A DNA stretch of 64,000 bases from Mauremys mutica (Eukaryota > Chordata > Testudines > Geoemydidae), in NCBI RefSeq assembly GCF_020497125.1, contig NC_059073.1, forward strand, positions 16,017,225 to 16,081,224. Reading direction: 5' to 3'. The translations under genes were made by a program, and so were the position numbers. This document shows positions 10,441 through 20,794 of the stretch, one piece after another. The first letter of the stretch is position 1; every line of letters starts with the position of its first letter. Below the pieces are notes generated by a model. That model made no database searches and was not told where the DNA came from. It saw only the letters and a list, made by a program, of their open reading frames with translations.

Positions 10441-12603
10441 CAAATAACTTGTGGTTCAAATAGGAGGCTTAAAATGAACATAAGGAAGTACTTCTTCACA
10501 CAATGAAGTCAACCTGTGGAACTCATTGCCAGGGGATGTTGTGAAAGCCAAAGTATAATGGGGTTCAAGCAAGAATTAGATAAGTTCATGGAGGATAGCT
10601 CCATCAATAAGTATTAGCCAAGATGGTTGTAGTGCAACCTCATGCTCCAGGTTAACCTAAACCTCTGATTGCCAGAAGCAGGAACTGGATGACAGAGGAC
10701 GGATCACTTGATAATTGTCCAATTCTGTTCATTCCCTCTGAAGTATCTGGCACTGGCTACTAAGAGAAGACATGATAGTGGGTTATATGTGTCTGTTACA
10801 GCTGTCCCCCTGCTGCATTCCTTTTTTTTCCCTCTCCTTTCTGTTTGTTCTGTGTGGCCGCCCCTCCCGGCCTTGGGCTAACAAAAGTCACAGCCTGGCC
10901 CTGCTCATGGAAATGGCTTGTGCAGACTGACTGGAGCCATTGCTCTGCTCAGGGAGGGGGGCTTTTTGCTCCTTTGTTCGGACCCGGCTCGGTGTAGGGG
11001 GCGCTGCCTAAAAAATGCAAGACCTAAAGTGGCCCAAATAGCTGAGCATATGAGTCATGCCTGTGGCTCAGAAACTTGCCCAGGCATGTCTGTGCTTACC
11101 TGAAGTCTCCTCTCCTCCCCTCTAACAAGGGGAACCAATCAAAATTACTGGTGGGAAGCTGCCTGAGTTTGCCTTTATAACCAGACATTTTCTGATCAGA
11201 CCTCGGAGAAGGTCCTTGCTTTGCCACCTGGTCTGATCAGCTAGGGGTCTTTGGGGGGCCCTCTCCCTGCTCTCATTTGGTTTTGAGCGTACCCCCATTT
11301 TTAAACTCCCCTCCGACGAACAACGAATTTGGCTGGTGATCTCCTGATTATTGTGAGCGAATCGAGTCCTCTCTGCGTCCTCTGATGCTGAAACTGCTGT
11401 TCCTGCTGCTGCTTTGGGGATTGGTAAGAACTCCCTCTTGCAAACTCCCCCTGTCCTAGCTGCTGGCTTTCTTTCCCCAGAAGGCAGACCCAAGCTAACT
11501 CCTTGGTCTGTATCTGTAATCTGCTTCTAGCTCTGCAGTGCCTTTGCTGCTAGAAATAAGCCTGCTTGCAGCCGCCCCACTGCTGCAGCCACCACTGGTT
11601 AAAACCCCCTGTCCTTGGAGCTGTATCCTGGGCACACACCACTCTGCCCTCTGGAACTACCCCTAGTATAAGGTGCACCCATTAGGTTAGGTTTAGACTT
11701 TAGTCTAGATAAATTGTAATTTCATTTTACATAGCTGTGGTTAAGTTAGGTTTAGAAAATTGTTTGCATTGTACTCTGTAAGTTAGGCTTAGAGAATTGT
11801 TGCATTGTGTTTTGTTACTTGCTAATTTGTGTAGTCTTGGTTAAGTCAGATCATAGATAAGATTTTGCTGTGTTCTGTATAATTGTGATTAAGTCTGTCT
11901 TCTCACTGTCAGCCCCCACCCCTCCCCCCCCCCGGGCGTCCTCTGTGTCTCCCTGACTTGTTGCAGTCTTTGCTGCTTAAACTTACAGCCTGTTTGTTCT
12001 CTGTGTCTCTCTGAGTTTAAATCTCCCTCCGCAGCGCCTCTGCCTTTGCTCTCTGCTCCACCTCCTGCTCTATCTTTTAATTCCTTCCCTCACGTGTTCA
12101 CCCTGCTCTTACTGCTGCCAAACCTCAATTGTATTGCTAAAGTCTAGCATAAAACCCCATTGGTTACTTTTTCTCTCTGATACACCTCACATTCTACATT
12201 TACACCACTGTGACAAATTTTTACCTAGGATTGTTGCTACTTAACATATTTTATCCATAACTGTTAGTTGGTTATATGCTGCTGTAACACACCCTTTACA
12301 TAGAAATCGCTAGCTACCTGTTACATTTATATTTCTGTGTTAATTGGTTACCCACTGTATTGTATCCTACTGTGTTGTGCCCCACTATTGAAACCCCCTA
12401 TACTGTTCACCAAAAGAAACCCCTCCCCAATTGTCTACCTTAACAAGCCCCATACCCCTCACTATTGAATTTTCCCTGTTTTTGCATTTTCTTAATAAAG
12501 TTTATTTTGCACCCCACCTGTGCAGTAGTTGTCCCCCAAGATCCCCTACCTGCTGGCAGGGTCAATATGGACTATTAGTCTGATCTAGTATGGCCATTCT
12601 TGC
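10441..12603 (+). repeat. CR1 LINE 3' end split by an LTR insertion
   Basis: The CR1 3' end runs 10441-10789 and resumes at 12565-12603 (ACTATTAGTCTGATCTAGTATGGCC), which is the normal continuation of the tail. The two pieces join cleanly once the LTR at 10790-12564 and one copy of ATATG are removed. No coding capacity remains. Confidence 0.85.
10790..12564 (+). mobile_element. Long LTR (probable solo LTR, 1,775 bp) inside CR1
   Basis: Begins TGTCTGTTACAG, ends GGCAGGGTCA, and is flanked by the perfect 5-bp duplication ATATG (10785-10789 and 12565-12569). A TATA-like TTATAA lies at 11175-11180 and AATAAAG near 12493, in plus orientation. The central part has loose repeats of GTTAGGTTTAG. No gag, pol or env similarity is present and the ends are not repeated internally, so it reads as a single LTR left by recombination. 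At 1.8 kb it is long for a vertebrate LTR. An unusual non-autonomous element with eroded coding region is the alternative. The 123-codon minus frame at 11122-11493 has no recognisable domain. Confidence 0.75.
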
Positions 12604-12609
12604 ACACAG

Positions 12610-12715
12610 AGTGCTCAAGCCTGGAAAGAACTGGGCACTCCTGTAAGGTGCTGAGCCCCCTCAACATGTGCTGAATTCAACAGGAGAAGAGGGTGCTCAG
12701 CATCTTGAAGGAGGG
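12610..12715. repeat. Imperfect palindromic repeat
   Basis: GCTGAGCCCCCTCAACA on one side and GGGTGCTCAGCATCTT on the other form an imperfect hairpin. This is a common motif in reptile genomes, of unknown class. Confidence 0.45.
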
Positions 12716-12774
12716 AGCTTATAGGTTCTAATTCAGTACCCAGTGAAGTATGTGGAGAGCTTCTCATTGACTTC

Positions 12775-13010
12775 AGAAACTCATTGACTTTAAGGCCGGA
12801 AAGACCATCATGGTCCTCATGACCTCCTACACATTGGAAGCCAGAGACCATCACTCACCCATCCTTGCAATAAACCCATAATCTCTGTCTGAGGTACTGA
12901 TATCCACAAGTCTTCATTTAAAGAGTTCAAGTTACAGGGAATCCACCATTTAATCTAATTCAAACCAGCAAGTGAACTGTGCCCCACACTGCAGAGGAAG
13001 GCAAAAAAAA
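12775..13010 (-). repeat. CR1 LINE 3' end (reverse strand)
   Basis: Read in reverse, this is a CR1 3' end. The plus strand shows TTTAAGGCCGGAAAGACC near the left edge, then TTCAAGTTACAGGGAATCCACC and CTGCAGAGGAAGGC. No frame survives. Confidence 0.75.
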
Positions 13011-13674
13011 AGCCCCACCAGATCCATGGGGCACAGTATGAAGGAATGCACAGACATGGGAGTGGGAGGAGATATAATTATTATACTTTTTTGTCTTTTT
13101 TATTGCAGAATATGAAGAAAGCATAGATCTGATTCTAATATACAGGAAGGAACTAGTTGAGAATTTGAAGGTGGGAGGCAGCTTGGGTAAAAGTGATCGT
13201 GAAATGAGAGAGTTAACGATTCTATGGAATGATAGGAGGGAAAACAGAAGAATAAAGACAATTAACTTCAAGAAGGTAGACTTAAGCAAACTCAGAGAAT
13301 TGGTAGGTAAGATCCCATGGGAAACACGGCTAAGGGAAAGAAGGCGTGCAGGAGAGTTAGCAGTGTTTAAAAGAAGATTATTAAGGGCACAAGAACAAAG
13401 TATCCCAATGTGTAGGAAAGATGGGAAGTATGGTAAGAGACCATGATGGCTTAACCAGGAGATCTTCAAGGACCTGAAATTCAAAAAGACATATCAAAAT
13501 AGGAAGCTAAGTCAAATTACAAAGGAATACAAAAAATTCCCCACAAAACAACAAAAGCATGCAGGAACAAAATAAGAAAGACAAAGACAAAAAAACTAGC
13601 TAAGAACATTAAAGGTAATAAGAAAACATTTTACAAATACATGAGAAGCAAAAGGAAGACTAATGGCACATACG

Positions 13675-14870
13675 TGTAACCCTTTTTCCAGTCAGAGTTG
13701 GTAGCAACAAGGGCCGGGTTCAGTATCTAGGGGTTCCTTTTCAACAATACAACAAAAAACTGTCTCGAGCCTCAATCCAGTGGCCTGGGACAATTACACA
13801 CCATGTCCTGGGCGCCTCTAAGAGGCAATACTTCCCCTCTCACAAGCACAGAGTCTGAGTGTAGCAAAAAACTTTTAATAAAAGGAGGGAAATAATGCAG
13901 GATTAATTTGAGGAAACACTGCAAACAGGGTTTACAAACATAAACCATGATCAAAAGACCCACCACCAAGTAAGGTGGGCAGTGTCCTTTTCCCCTCAGG
14001 GTCTTAAAGTCCAGCAACTCAAAAGTCCCTTTAATGTGCCTGTCCCTTCTCTGCAGTCCACTCATAGTTGCTGTCTTTGGACAGTGCAGACCCAGAGTTC
14101 TGAGATGCAACTGCAGAGTTCACCTCCCACAGTGGGGTGAGGGGGACAAGGAGGCACCTTACTCGCTCTGCTGCTTGGGCACTTACTCTGTGGAATTGTG
14201 CTCTGGCACTCTCCACCAACCACCCTGCTGGCCATGCCTCTCCCCCAGCCAACCCACTGGACACACCAAAATTCAGTGCCTCCCACTTAACACAGCTGTC
14301 TATGATTTCAGTTGTTAGTGGTAGAGCCTCACTGCTGGTGCACACTGGGCAGTCTCTTGCATCAGAGACACTGTCCCAAATGAAAGTTAATACTAAGACC
14401 TGGGTATGAGTGATTTCAGCTCTGCAGCATGTAACAAGACTCTCAGTTGAGTCTAAATTAGCTCTGCTGTTACACAGTGGAAAGAGGAAGGCTCAGGTGA
14501 TGTCTGGGGCCCTTAAGCAAAGGCCATACCACACTCTATCAACTCACTGAGCTTTGGAACCCATGTTCCCTGCCTGGTGTGTGCTACTTAGTTGAGGGTG
14601 AGTCCCTCAATCAGGAAATGCCAAGTAAAGTTCTGCTGTCCTTTGTTCACACAACAAGGATAACAACCTTTTATTACTCCTGCCCCAATAACAAGGAGAC
14701 TGGGGACCCCACACCAGCCAAAAGCTTGCCATTTGGGCAAGCAATCCCATCATGTTGAGCACCTAGGCAGGGTGGGTGTGCCCATGCAAATGAGATCAGG
14801 TCCTGAAGTCCTTTTCCACAGCTCATCAATAGATGTCAGGGCAGAGCTCATTCATACTCTGTTTACGCAT
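13675..14870 (-). mobile_element. LTR-like insertion in CR1 (ends uncertain)
   Basis: CR1 coding sequence stops near 13674 and resumes near 14880 (TACTCAATGAGGAGGGAATG). The inserted stretch starts TGTAACCC and resembles a turtle LTR read in reverse: its minus strand would end GGGTTACA. I could not fix a TG..CA pair with a matching 5-bp duplication. The nearest candidate is CATAC at 13669-13673 and 14853-14857, but the resulting ends are not canonical. Small frames on both strands at 13772-14409 overlap one another and have no domain. Confidence 0.5.
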
Positions 14871-14981
14871 GTTACTCAATGAGGAGGGAATGACAATAAC
14901 AGAAAATACAATGACCAAAGCGTTAAATGCCTTTTTGATTCAGTTTTCATCAAAAAAGTTAGTAGTGATTGGACCACTAAC

Positions 14982-15104
14982 TAGGGTGACCAGACAGCAA
15001 ATGTGAAAATCAGGATAGGGGATTGGCGGTAGTAGGTGCCCATATAAGAAAATGCCCCAAATACCAGGACTGTCCCTATAAAATTGGGACATCTGGTCAC
15101 CCTA
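14982..15104. mobile_element. 123-bp hAT MITE with perfect ends
   Basis: Terminal inverted repeats are 13 bp and perfect (TAGGGTGACCAGA at 14982-14994, its complement at 15092-15104). The flanking 8-bp duplication CCACTAAC is perfect (14974-14981 and 15105-15112). The eight-base duplication and AGGGTGACC end point to the hAT superfamily. It has no coding capacity. Confidence 0.92.
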
Positions 15105-16250
15105 CCACTAACATCAGTATACATGGAGTAGGATCTGAGGCTAAAATAGGAAAAGAACAAGTTAAGACTTATTAAGAATTATTTAGACAAGTTAGGTGTT
15201 TTCAGGTTGGCAGGGCCTGATGAAATACATCCTAGAATACTTAAGAAACTGTCTGAAGAGGTCTCTGAACTATTATGATTAACTTTGAGAAATTGAGGAC
15301 AGGAGAGATCCCAGAGGACTGGAAAAGGGCAAATATAGTACCTATCTATAAAATGAGAAATAAGGACTACTCAGGAAATTATAGACCAGCCACCTTAACT
15401 TCAGTGCTGGGAAAGATAAAGGATTAAATAATCAATCCATTTGTAAGCACCTCGAAGAAAATAAGGTAAGTAACAGTCAACATGGATTTGTCAAGAACAA
15501 ATCATTTCAGACCAATCTAATATTCTTCTTTGACAGGGTAACAAGCCTTTCAGATAAGAGGGAAGCAGTAGATGTGATATACCTCAACTTTAGTAAGGAT
15601 TTTGAACCTATTAAGAGGGGGGTTTTCAGTGGTTCACAATCAAGCTGAAAAAGCATATAGAGTGGTGTCCCGCAGGGATCCATCCTGGGCTTGGTTCTAT
15701 TCAGTATCTTCATAAATTAGTTGGACAATGGCATAGAGAGTATACTTATAAGGTTTGCAGATGATACCAAGCTTGGAAGGGTTGTGAGTACTTTGGAGGA
15801 CAGGATTATAATTCAAAATTATCTTGACAAACTGGAGAAATGGTCTAAATTAAATAGGATGAGGACAAATGTAAAGTGCTACACTTAGGAAGGAATAATC
15901 AACTGCACAAATACAAAATGGGATATCACTGCACAGGAAGGAGTATGGCAGAAAAGAATCTGGGGGTTCTAGTGGATCACAAACTAAATATGAGTCAACA
16001 GTGTGATACTGTTGCAAGAAAAGCGAACATCATTCTGGGATGTTGTAGTGAGTCGGTGTGGCTCCCCTCCTGCCCAGCAGAGGGAGCGTCCTTGCAGACA
16101 CCCAAGTGGGCGGAGCCACCACCACCTGTCCCCGCTCCACGGAAGTCAAGGGGGGGGACAGGAAGTAGAAAAGCCGGCCGCCAGAGCTCAGTCAGAGCCC
16201 AGCCGCCGCCGCCGGGAGCAGACGTGCCGGCGGGAGCTCCTGACTGGTAA

Positions 16251-16508
16251 CCCTCCAGGACCCGAGGCAGCTGTCCTGACTGGCCGGAGCTTCCCCGCGC
16301 CCACTACAAAGAGGAGCCGCCGGAGCTTCCCCGTGACCAGTACTGGGAGGAGCTGCTGGAACTCCCCCGCGCCCACTACGAAGAGGAGCCGCCGGAGCTT
16401 GCCCGTCCCTGCTGTTACCCGGAGGAGCCGCCTGAGCACGCCTGGCTGGACTTCCCCGAGGAGCTGCCTGACCTGCCACCAACCCTGGTCCCGAGGAGCC
16501 TATGCTGA
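16251..16508 (+). other. Short open frame with repeated EEPPELPR-like motif
   Basis: After an in-frame TAA at 16248-16250 the frame stays open for about 85 codons to TGA. It encodes repeats of the form ELPRAHYKEEPPELPRDQY, with later units EEPPELARPCCY and FPEELPDLPP. There is no ATG at its start, so it is either the tail of a longer lost ORF or coding-like repeat DNA. I do not recognise the protein. Confidence 0.4.
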
Positions 16509-16797
16509 TTGACTGGCCTGGAGCTGGTGCCATGGATGAAGTAGGCCCTGAGGGGGAAAGTGGAAGTAGCCCGGGGGTAGCCGACCCCTGTCAGGCTGCA
16601 GACGCAGAGGTCCTGATGTCAGTGTGTTGCGGTCAGGACCCCACTGACCAGCGGCAGTGATAGCCGCTGCTAGGGCCCCGGGCTGGGACACAGTGGAGTG
16701 GGCGGGCCTGTGTCCCCACTGCCACCCCACTCACGGGTGGCAGTTTTCCCCCTCACCCAGCACTCAGGTGTAAGGACCTGGGCCTATACGCCTACTG

Positions 16798-17152
16798 GTT
16801 GTTTGCTGCTCAGCCCCTGCAACCAAGGGCCTGAGCTTCTTGTATTGGTTGCTGCTCAGCCCTGCAACCAAGGGCCTGAGCTCCCTAAACTGGTTGCTTG
16901 CTGCTCAGCCCCTGCCACAAAGGGCCTGAGCTTCCTGACTGTTTGCTGCTCAGCCCCTGCCACAAAGGGCCTGAGCTCTTTAAACTGTCTGTTTGCTGCT
17001 CAGCCCCTGCACCAGAGGGCCTGAGCTCCCTTGTACTGTTTGCTGCTCAGCCCCTGCAACAAAGGGCCTGAGCCCATTGTACTGTATTGCCACTCAGCCC
17101 CTGCACCAGAGGGCCTGAGCTTCCTAAACACTGTTTACTGTTGTTCAGCCGG
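16798..17152. repeat. Tandem repeat, about 48-bp unit, about 7 copies
   Basis: Units contain TTTGCTGCTCAGCCCCTGC followed by AAGGGCCTGAGCT. They start near 16800, 16848, 16893, 16942, 16991, 17038 and 17086, with a partial eighth. The unit is close to a multiple of three, which explains the repetitive peptide in the frame at 16698-17024. Confidence 0.85.
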
Positions 17153-17434
17153 TTCAACAGAAGACGTGGAGTGAGTCGGTGTGGCTCCCCTCCTGCCCTG
17201 AGGAGGGTCGAGCCCCGGCGCGATCGATTACAGATGTACTAACAGGAGTGTTGTAAGCATGACACGAGAAGTAATTTTTTCACTCTACTCAGCACTGGTA
17301 AGGCCTCAACTGTAGTATTGTGTCCAGTTTTGGGTGCCACACTTTGAGAAAGATGTAGACAAACTGGACTCGATGTTCAATGAAGTCCCTTCCCATCCTA
17401 CATTTCTATGATTAGGGTTTCAAGGCTGGTGGAT

Positions 17435-18540
17435 GAGAGGAGATAAGAGACAAGGTTTGAGATGTAGAACGGGAATGGGGATGGGAAACTCCTTGAACTC
17501 CTAATGAATTACTCATGAAAAACACCAGTGTGTAGGTTAGTCAGATAAACATTCATTACCTGACCTAAACATTTCAATAAGATCACAATATGCTGTTTAG
17601 TATTCACTAGATTTTCACTAGCTGACCTCTATCCACCAGTGCCTGCATGTGTTGAGATCTCTTCATGGACATTGCAAGTTTCAGAATTTGTGGGAAATTT
17701 TTCTGCTAAGACTCTGATGATGCTAAAGCCCACATAGCCATTTTCAAGTTAATTAAACTGTTAAGTAAGAGTAACCCTATTTTAGTTCAAACACCTCCAG
17801 CGTGGTGCAACTTTCAGTCTTCAATTTTTCATTCATTGTGGCTGGCACAGTGAGAGGGGAAAATGTCAGTTTAAGGGTTAACAAGTCAATCTCACAGAAA
17901 ATATTATCTCAGCTCTGGATTTTTTTTTAAAATCTATTTTTGCCCAAGGCCGCTGTGTGTTATCAAATAATTTGCCCATACTAAGGGGTCCATAAATCAC
18001 CCTGAAAGAAGGCAGACTTCAAAAAGTAATTGTGGCAAAAATTCACAGCTTATAAGTTCCTAATACAAAAGAGTACACAGTACATTTACAGTTCAGTCCA
18101 TTTATTTGGGTAAAAAAATATGATTCATATCCTACATGTTCACAGGTGTTCTTTCATGTACATAAATAATAGATGCTAGACAATGTAGAAATCCCTCTTC
18201 CCCCTGAAACTTCCTTAAATCGAGGAAGGGAACATGAAGTAATCACCAATTGGCCATTTAAAAAAAAATGCACTTCTCAGTGAGTTATATTCTGAAGTCT
18301 GTCAGTGAAAAACTTTTCATAACTTTACGGCAGTCTTTTTTGATTAAAGACTGCAGGATTTAGCCCCTATGTTAGCAAATAGGCTCCTAAAAACTCTTTC
18401 AAGAGCAAGAATACAGCGGAAGATACCTGAGTTTTAACTAACAGAAATTTTCAGAGGTCTTCTGCAGAATTGTCTTGTGGTGAAAACACTAGACTATCCA
18501 CACATCATATTAAAGCACTTCTCAGAACTCCTGGATGAAG
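17435..18540. other. Stretch without assignable feature
   Basis: AT-rich, apparently unique sequence between the CR1 3' end and a solo LTR. No ORF of interest and no repeat could be supported. Confidence 0.35.
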
Positions 18541-18547
18541 AGTAGGG

Positions 18548-19303
18548 TGTAGTAAGAGGAGGCCCTAAGATATAAACCTTGGTATCAGAGGCCCGGTATG
18601 AGGCCTGAGGCCTGAACTAAAGTAATGGTCAAGATTTTGCTAACATAAAGCAAAGTTAAGCTGTGAGCCAGAGGCAGGCCCTGCTCACAGAAGCTGGCAA
18701 GGAAAGGGCTGATACGTACCTAAAAGGTACTGAACATTTACATACTTGCACATTCCACACAGATAATAAAGAACAGGCTGGCCCATCCCAATGACAGGGG
18801 CAAAAGGGTAAAATGATGGATAGAGTTGTTTTGATCGAACCAACATGTACAAGGTAGAAGGCGGCACCTAAATACGTAGAAAAGTTGAACCTTGCTGCAT
18901 AGAGGGGTGGCCCCTCAATACGTCAGGTGTGATGTGTAACTTGTTTGTATCTGTGTATAAGAATGCATCTCTGGGGCGGTGTCTTTGTCCGGCCGAGCGG
19001 GCAGTGGAAAATCCCGCCACTGACTGAGCCGGGTCCATTGCCAAGAGGCACTTTCTTGTAGTATGCCCTGAGTTAGGCTAAGAAACCTGCAGGGAACTGC
19101 CATTGTGTCCGAGGTCGCAATAAACCTCGTCGACGTGACTTTGCATCTTACTGGACTCTGTGGTTATTGGGGGTTCTCGTCGGGTCTGCTGTGTCAGCTA
19201 TCTGCGCAGAGCTGGGGCAGCACACAGAGGGAACTCACGCACGCAGCCGAGTAATATCAACAAGGAGAAAGCAGAGCACCACACCGGTACCACCCTGACA
19301 ACA
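18548..19303 (+). mobile_element. Solo LTR, 756 bp, with perfect 5-bp duplication
   Basis: Starts TGTAGTAAGAGGAGG and ends CCTGACAACA. TAGGG flanks both sides (18543-18547 and 19304-19308). A TATA-like GTATAAG lies near 18955 and AATAAA at 19119-19124, giving a sensible U3-R-U5 order in plus orientation. No internal retroviral sequence adjoins it, so it is a solo LTR, probably of an endogenous retrovirus-like element. Confidence 0.85.
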
Positions 19304-19359
19304 TAGGGATGCCAGAAAATGTATCACTAATTAAAAAGAAGCTTGTGCTCTATATCCCT

Positions 19360-19491
19360 ATATTCTAAGGCCAGAAGGAACAATTGTGATCATCTTGTCT
19401 GACCTCCTGTATAACACAGGCCAGAGAACTTCCCCAAAATAATTCCCAGAGCATATTAGAATTAAGATGTCACAAGTAGGTGCCCTAAATA
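19360..19491 (-). repeat. CR1 LINE 3' end fragment (reverse strand)
   Basis: The plus strand shows TTCTAAGGCCAGAAGGAAC, then GACCTCCTGTATAACACAGGCC and AATAATTCCCAGAGCATAT. This is the reverse complement of a CR1 3' end, cut off by the MITE that follows. Confidence 0.75.
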
Positions 19492-19499
19492 CTCTACAG

Positions 19500-19817
19500 T
19501 TGGGCCGCCACTTGTTCAGGGAAAGCCCCTGGTGGTCCGGGCCGGTTTGTTTACCTGCCGCTTCCGCAGGTTCGGCTGATTGCGGGCTCTCACTAGCCGT
19601 GGTTCGCCGTCCCAGGCCAATGGGGGCTGTGGGAAGGGCAGCCAGCACATCCCTCGGCCCACAGCGCTTTCCCCAGCCCCCATTGGCCTGGGACAGCGAA
19701 GCGCGGCTAGTGTGAGCCGCGATTGGCCAGACCTGTAGATGTGGCAGGTAAACAAACTGGCCCAGACCGCCAGAGGCTTTCCCTGAACAAGCGGTGGCCC
19801 GGCTTTGAGAAGCACAA
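19500..19817. mobile_element. Palindromic hAT MITE, 318 bp
   Basis: The two halves are near-complementary: GTTCAGGGAAAGCC on the left against GGCTTTCCCTGAAC on the right, and CAGGCCAATGGGGGC against GCCCCCATTGGCCTG. The 8-bp duplication CTCTACAG flanks it (19492-19499 and 19818-19825). It is GC-rich, unlike its surroundings. It does not encode a protein; the frames across it are mirror images of each other. Confidence 0.88.
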
Positions 19818-20028
19818 CTCTACAGTGTGTCTCTCCAGTATGTATGTCTCTCTTTTCTGTCTTTTTCACTATCTATTTTCCTCTCTCATCTTTTTCACAT
19901 CTCTAAAATGAAACATGAGCCCCTTCATTTTATAAGATGCCCAAACATTTTACTAGATGTCCCCCCGAAAATACAATCAAGAAAGAAGGCCACACTGTTA
20001 AATAAACCAACCTGGCTTACAGGGGATG

Positions 20029-20029
<1 letters not shown>

Positions 20030-20107
<78 letters not shown>

Positions 20108-20109
20108 AA
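20030..20109. repeat. (GAAA)n microsatellite, about 20 units
   Basis: Uninterrupted GAAA repeats inside the CR1, arising where CR1 has an A/G-rich segment. The Lys/Glu/Arg-rich frames across it are artefacts. Confidence 0.97.
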
Positions 20110-20418
20110 ATGTATTTTTCCAAGTATATTAGCAACAAAAGGAATCTTAGTGGTATTTGTCCATTACTAGATGGAAATGGTAGAATTGTCAATACAAAAA
20201 CAGGAAAGGAAGAAGTGTTCAATAAATATTTCTGTGCTGCATTTGGGAAGGAGATCAATATGTCATCATATTTTAGGATAATGTTGAAATATTTTCCATT
20301 CGAAAGGTAACTAACGAGGACGTTAAACAGCAATAACTAGAGCTAGACCTTTTAAAACCAGCAGGTCCGTATAACTTGTATTCATGAGTTTTAAAAGCAC
20401 TGACCAAGTTGCTTTCTC

Positions 20419-20667
20419 AACTGTTAATGTTGCAAAAAATCCTGTGGCACCTTATAGACTAACAGACATTTTGCAGCATGAGCTTTCGTGGGTGAATACC
20501 CACTTCTTCAGATGCAAGAAGTGGCTCTTGCATCTGAAGAAGTGGGTATTCACCCACGAAAGCTCATGCTGCAAAACGTCTGTTAGTCTATAAGGTGCCA
20601 CAGGATTCTTTGCTGCTTTTACAGAACCAGACTAACACGGCTACCCCTCTGATAACTGTTAATGTTG
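20419..20667. mobile_element. Fold-back (inverted-duplicate) turtle SINE with 14-bp duplication
   Basis: AACTGTTAATGTTG flanks the insertion (20419-20432 and 20654-20667). Inside, a 5'-truncated plus copy of the SINE (from about 20433) meets a longer minus copy (to about 20653) around GCAAGAAGTGGCTCTTGC. The minus copy includes the SINE head (plus strand GACTAACACGGCTACCC). The arms are almost perfectly complementary over about 85 bp. One flanking duplication indicates one insertion event, not two. Confidence 0.9.
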
Positions 20668-20794
20668 TTTTTCATTAAGTCTTGGAACACTGGAAAAATT
20701 TCAGAGAACCAGAAAAAAGCTAATATTGTGCCAATATTTTTAAAAGGGTAAATGGGATGCCCTGGGTAATAATTATAGGCCTTCTTTTTATTAT

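Larger units (their letters stand above)
16044..17232 (+). mobile_element. 1,189-bp TGTA..TACA element with internal tandem repeats
   Basis: Inserted in CR1 between GATGT (16039-16043) and its copy (17233-17237). It starts TGTAGTGAGTCGG and ends GATCGATTACA. About 27 bp (GTGAGTCGGTGTGGCTCCCC plus CTCCTGCC) are repeated near both ends, at about 16047 and 17172. Inside are a GC-rich block, a short frame with an EEPPELPR-type repeat (16251-16508) and about seven 48-bp tandem units (16798-17152). The TG..CA ends and 5-bp duplication point to an LTR-type integrase. The ends may be very short LTRs or one decayed LTR. No gag or pol similarity was seen, so the class is open. Confidence 0.7.
13090..17412 (+). 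repeat. Long CR1 LINE with decayed ORF2, interrupted three times
   Basis: Plus-strand CR1 covering the region before the reverse transcriptase through the 3' end. Recognisable coding remnants include LNRxEIFKDLKFKKTY-like text near 13450, the AGPDEIHPRIL-type segment near 15215, the GVPQGSILG-type box near 15665-15690 and the FADDTKL-type box at about 15755-15775. Many stops and frameshifts break ORF2. CR1 ORF2 normally encodes an endonuclease and reverse transcriptase that mobilise the element from its own RNA; here both are lost. Insertions sit at about 13675-14870, at 14982-15104 and at 16044-17232. The 3' end is shortened after 17360 by an internal deletion. Confidence 0.85.

Noticed and set aside
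13675..14870. Fixing exact ends and duplication for the LTR-like insertion
   Set aside because: Candidate CATAC pair gives non-canonical ends, so the boundaries are left approximate.
16795..17152. Tandem 48-bp array as a CRISPR array
   Set aside because: Eukaryotic context, units are contiguous without unique spacers, and it lies within a transposon.
20026..20333. Lys/Glu/Arg-rich and Phe/Leu/Ser-rich proteins
   Set aside because: Both are translations of the (GAAA)n microsatellite.
20433..20653. Inverted SINE arms as two separate insertions
   Set aside because: Only one pair of flanking duplications exists and the arms are near-perfect complements.
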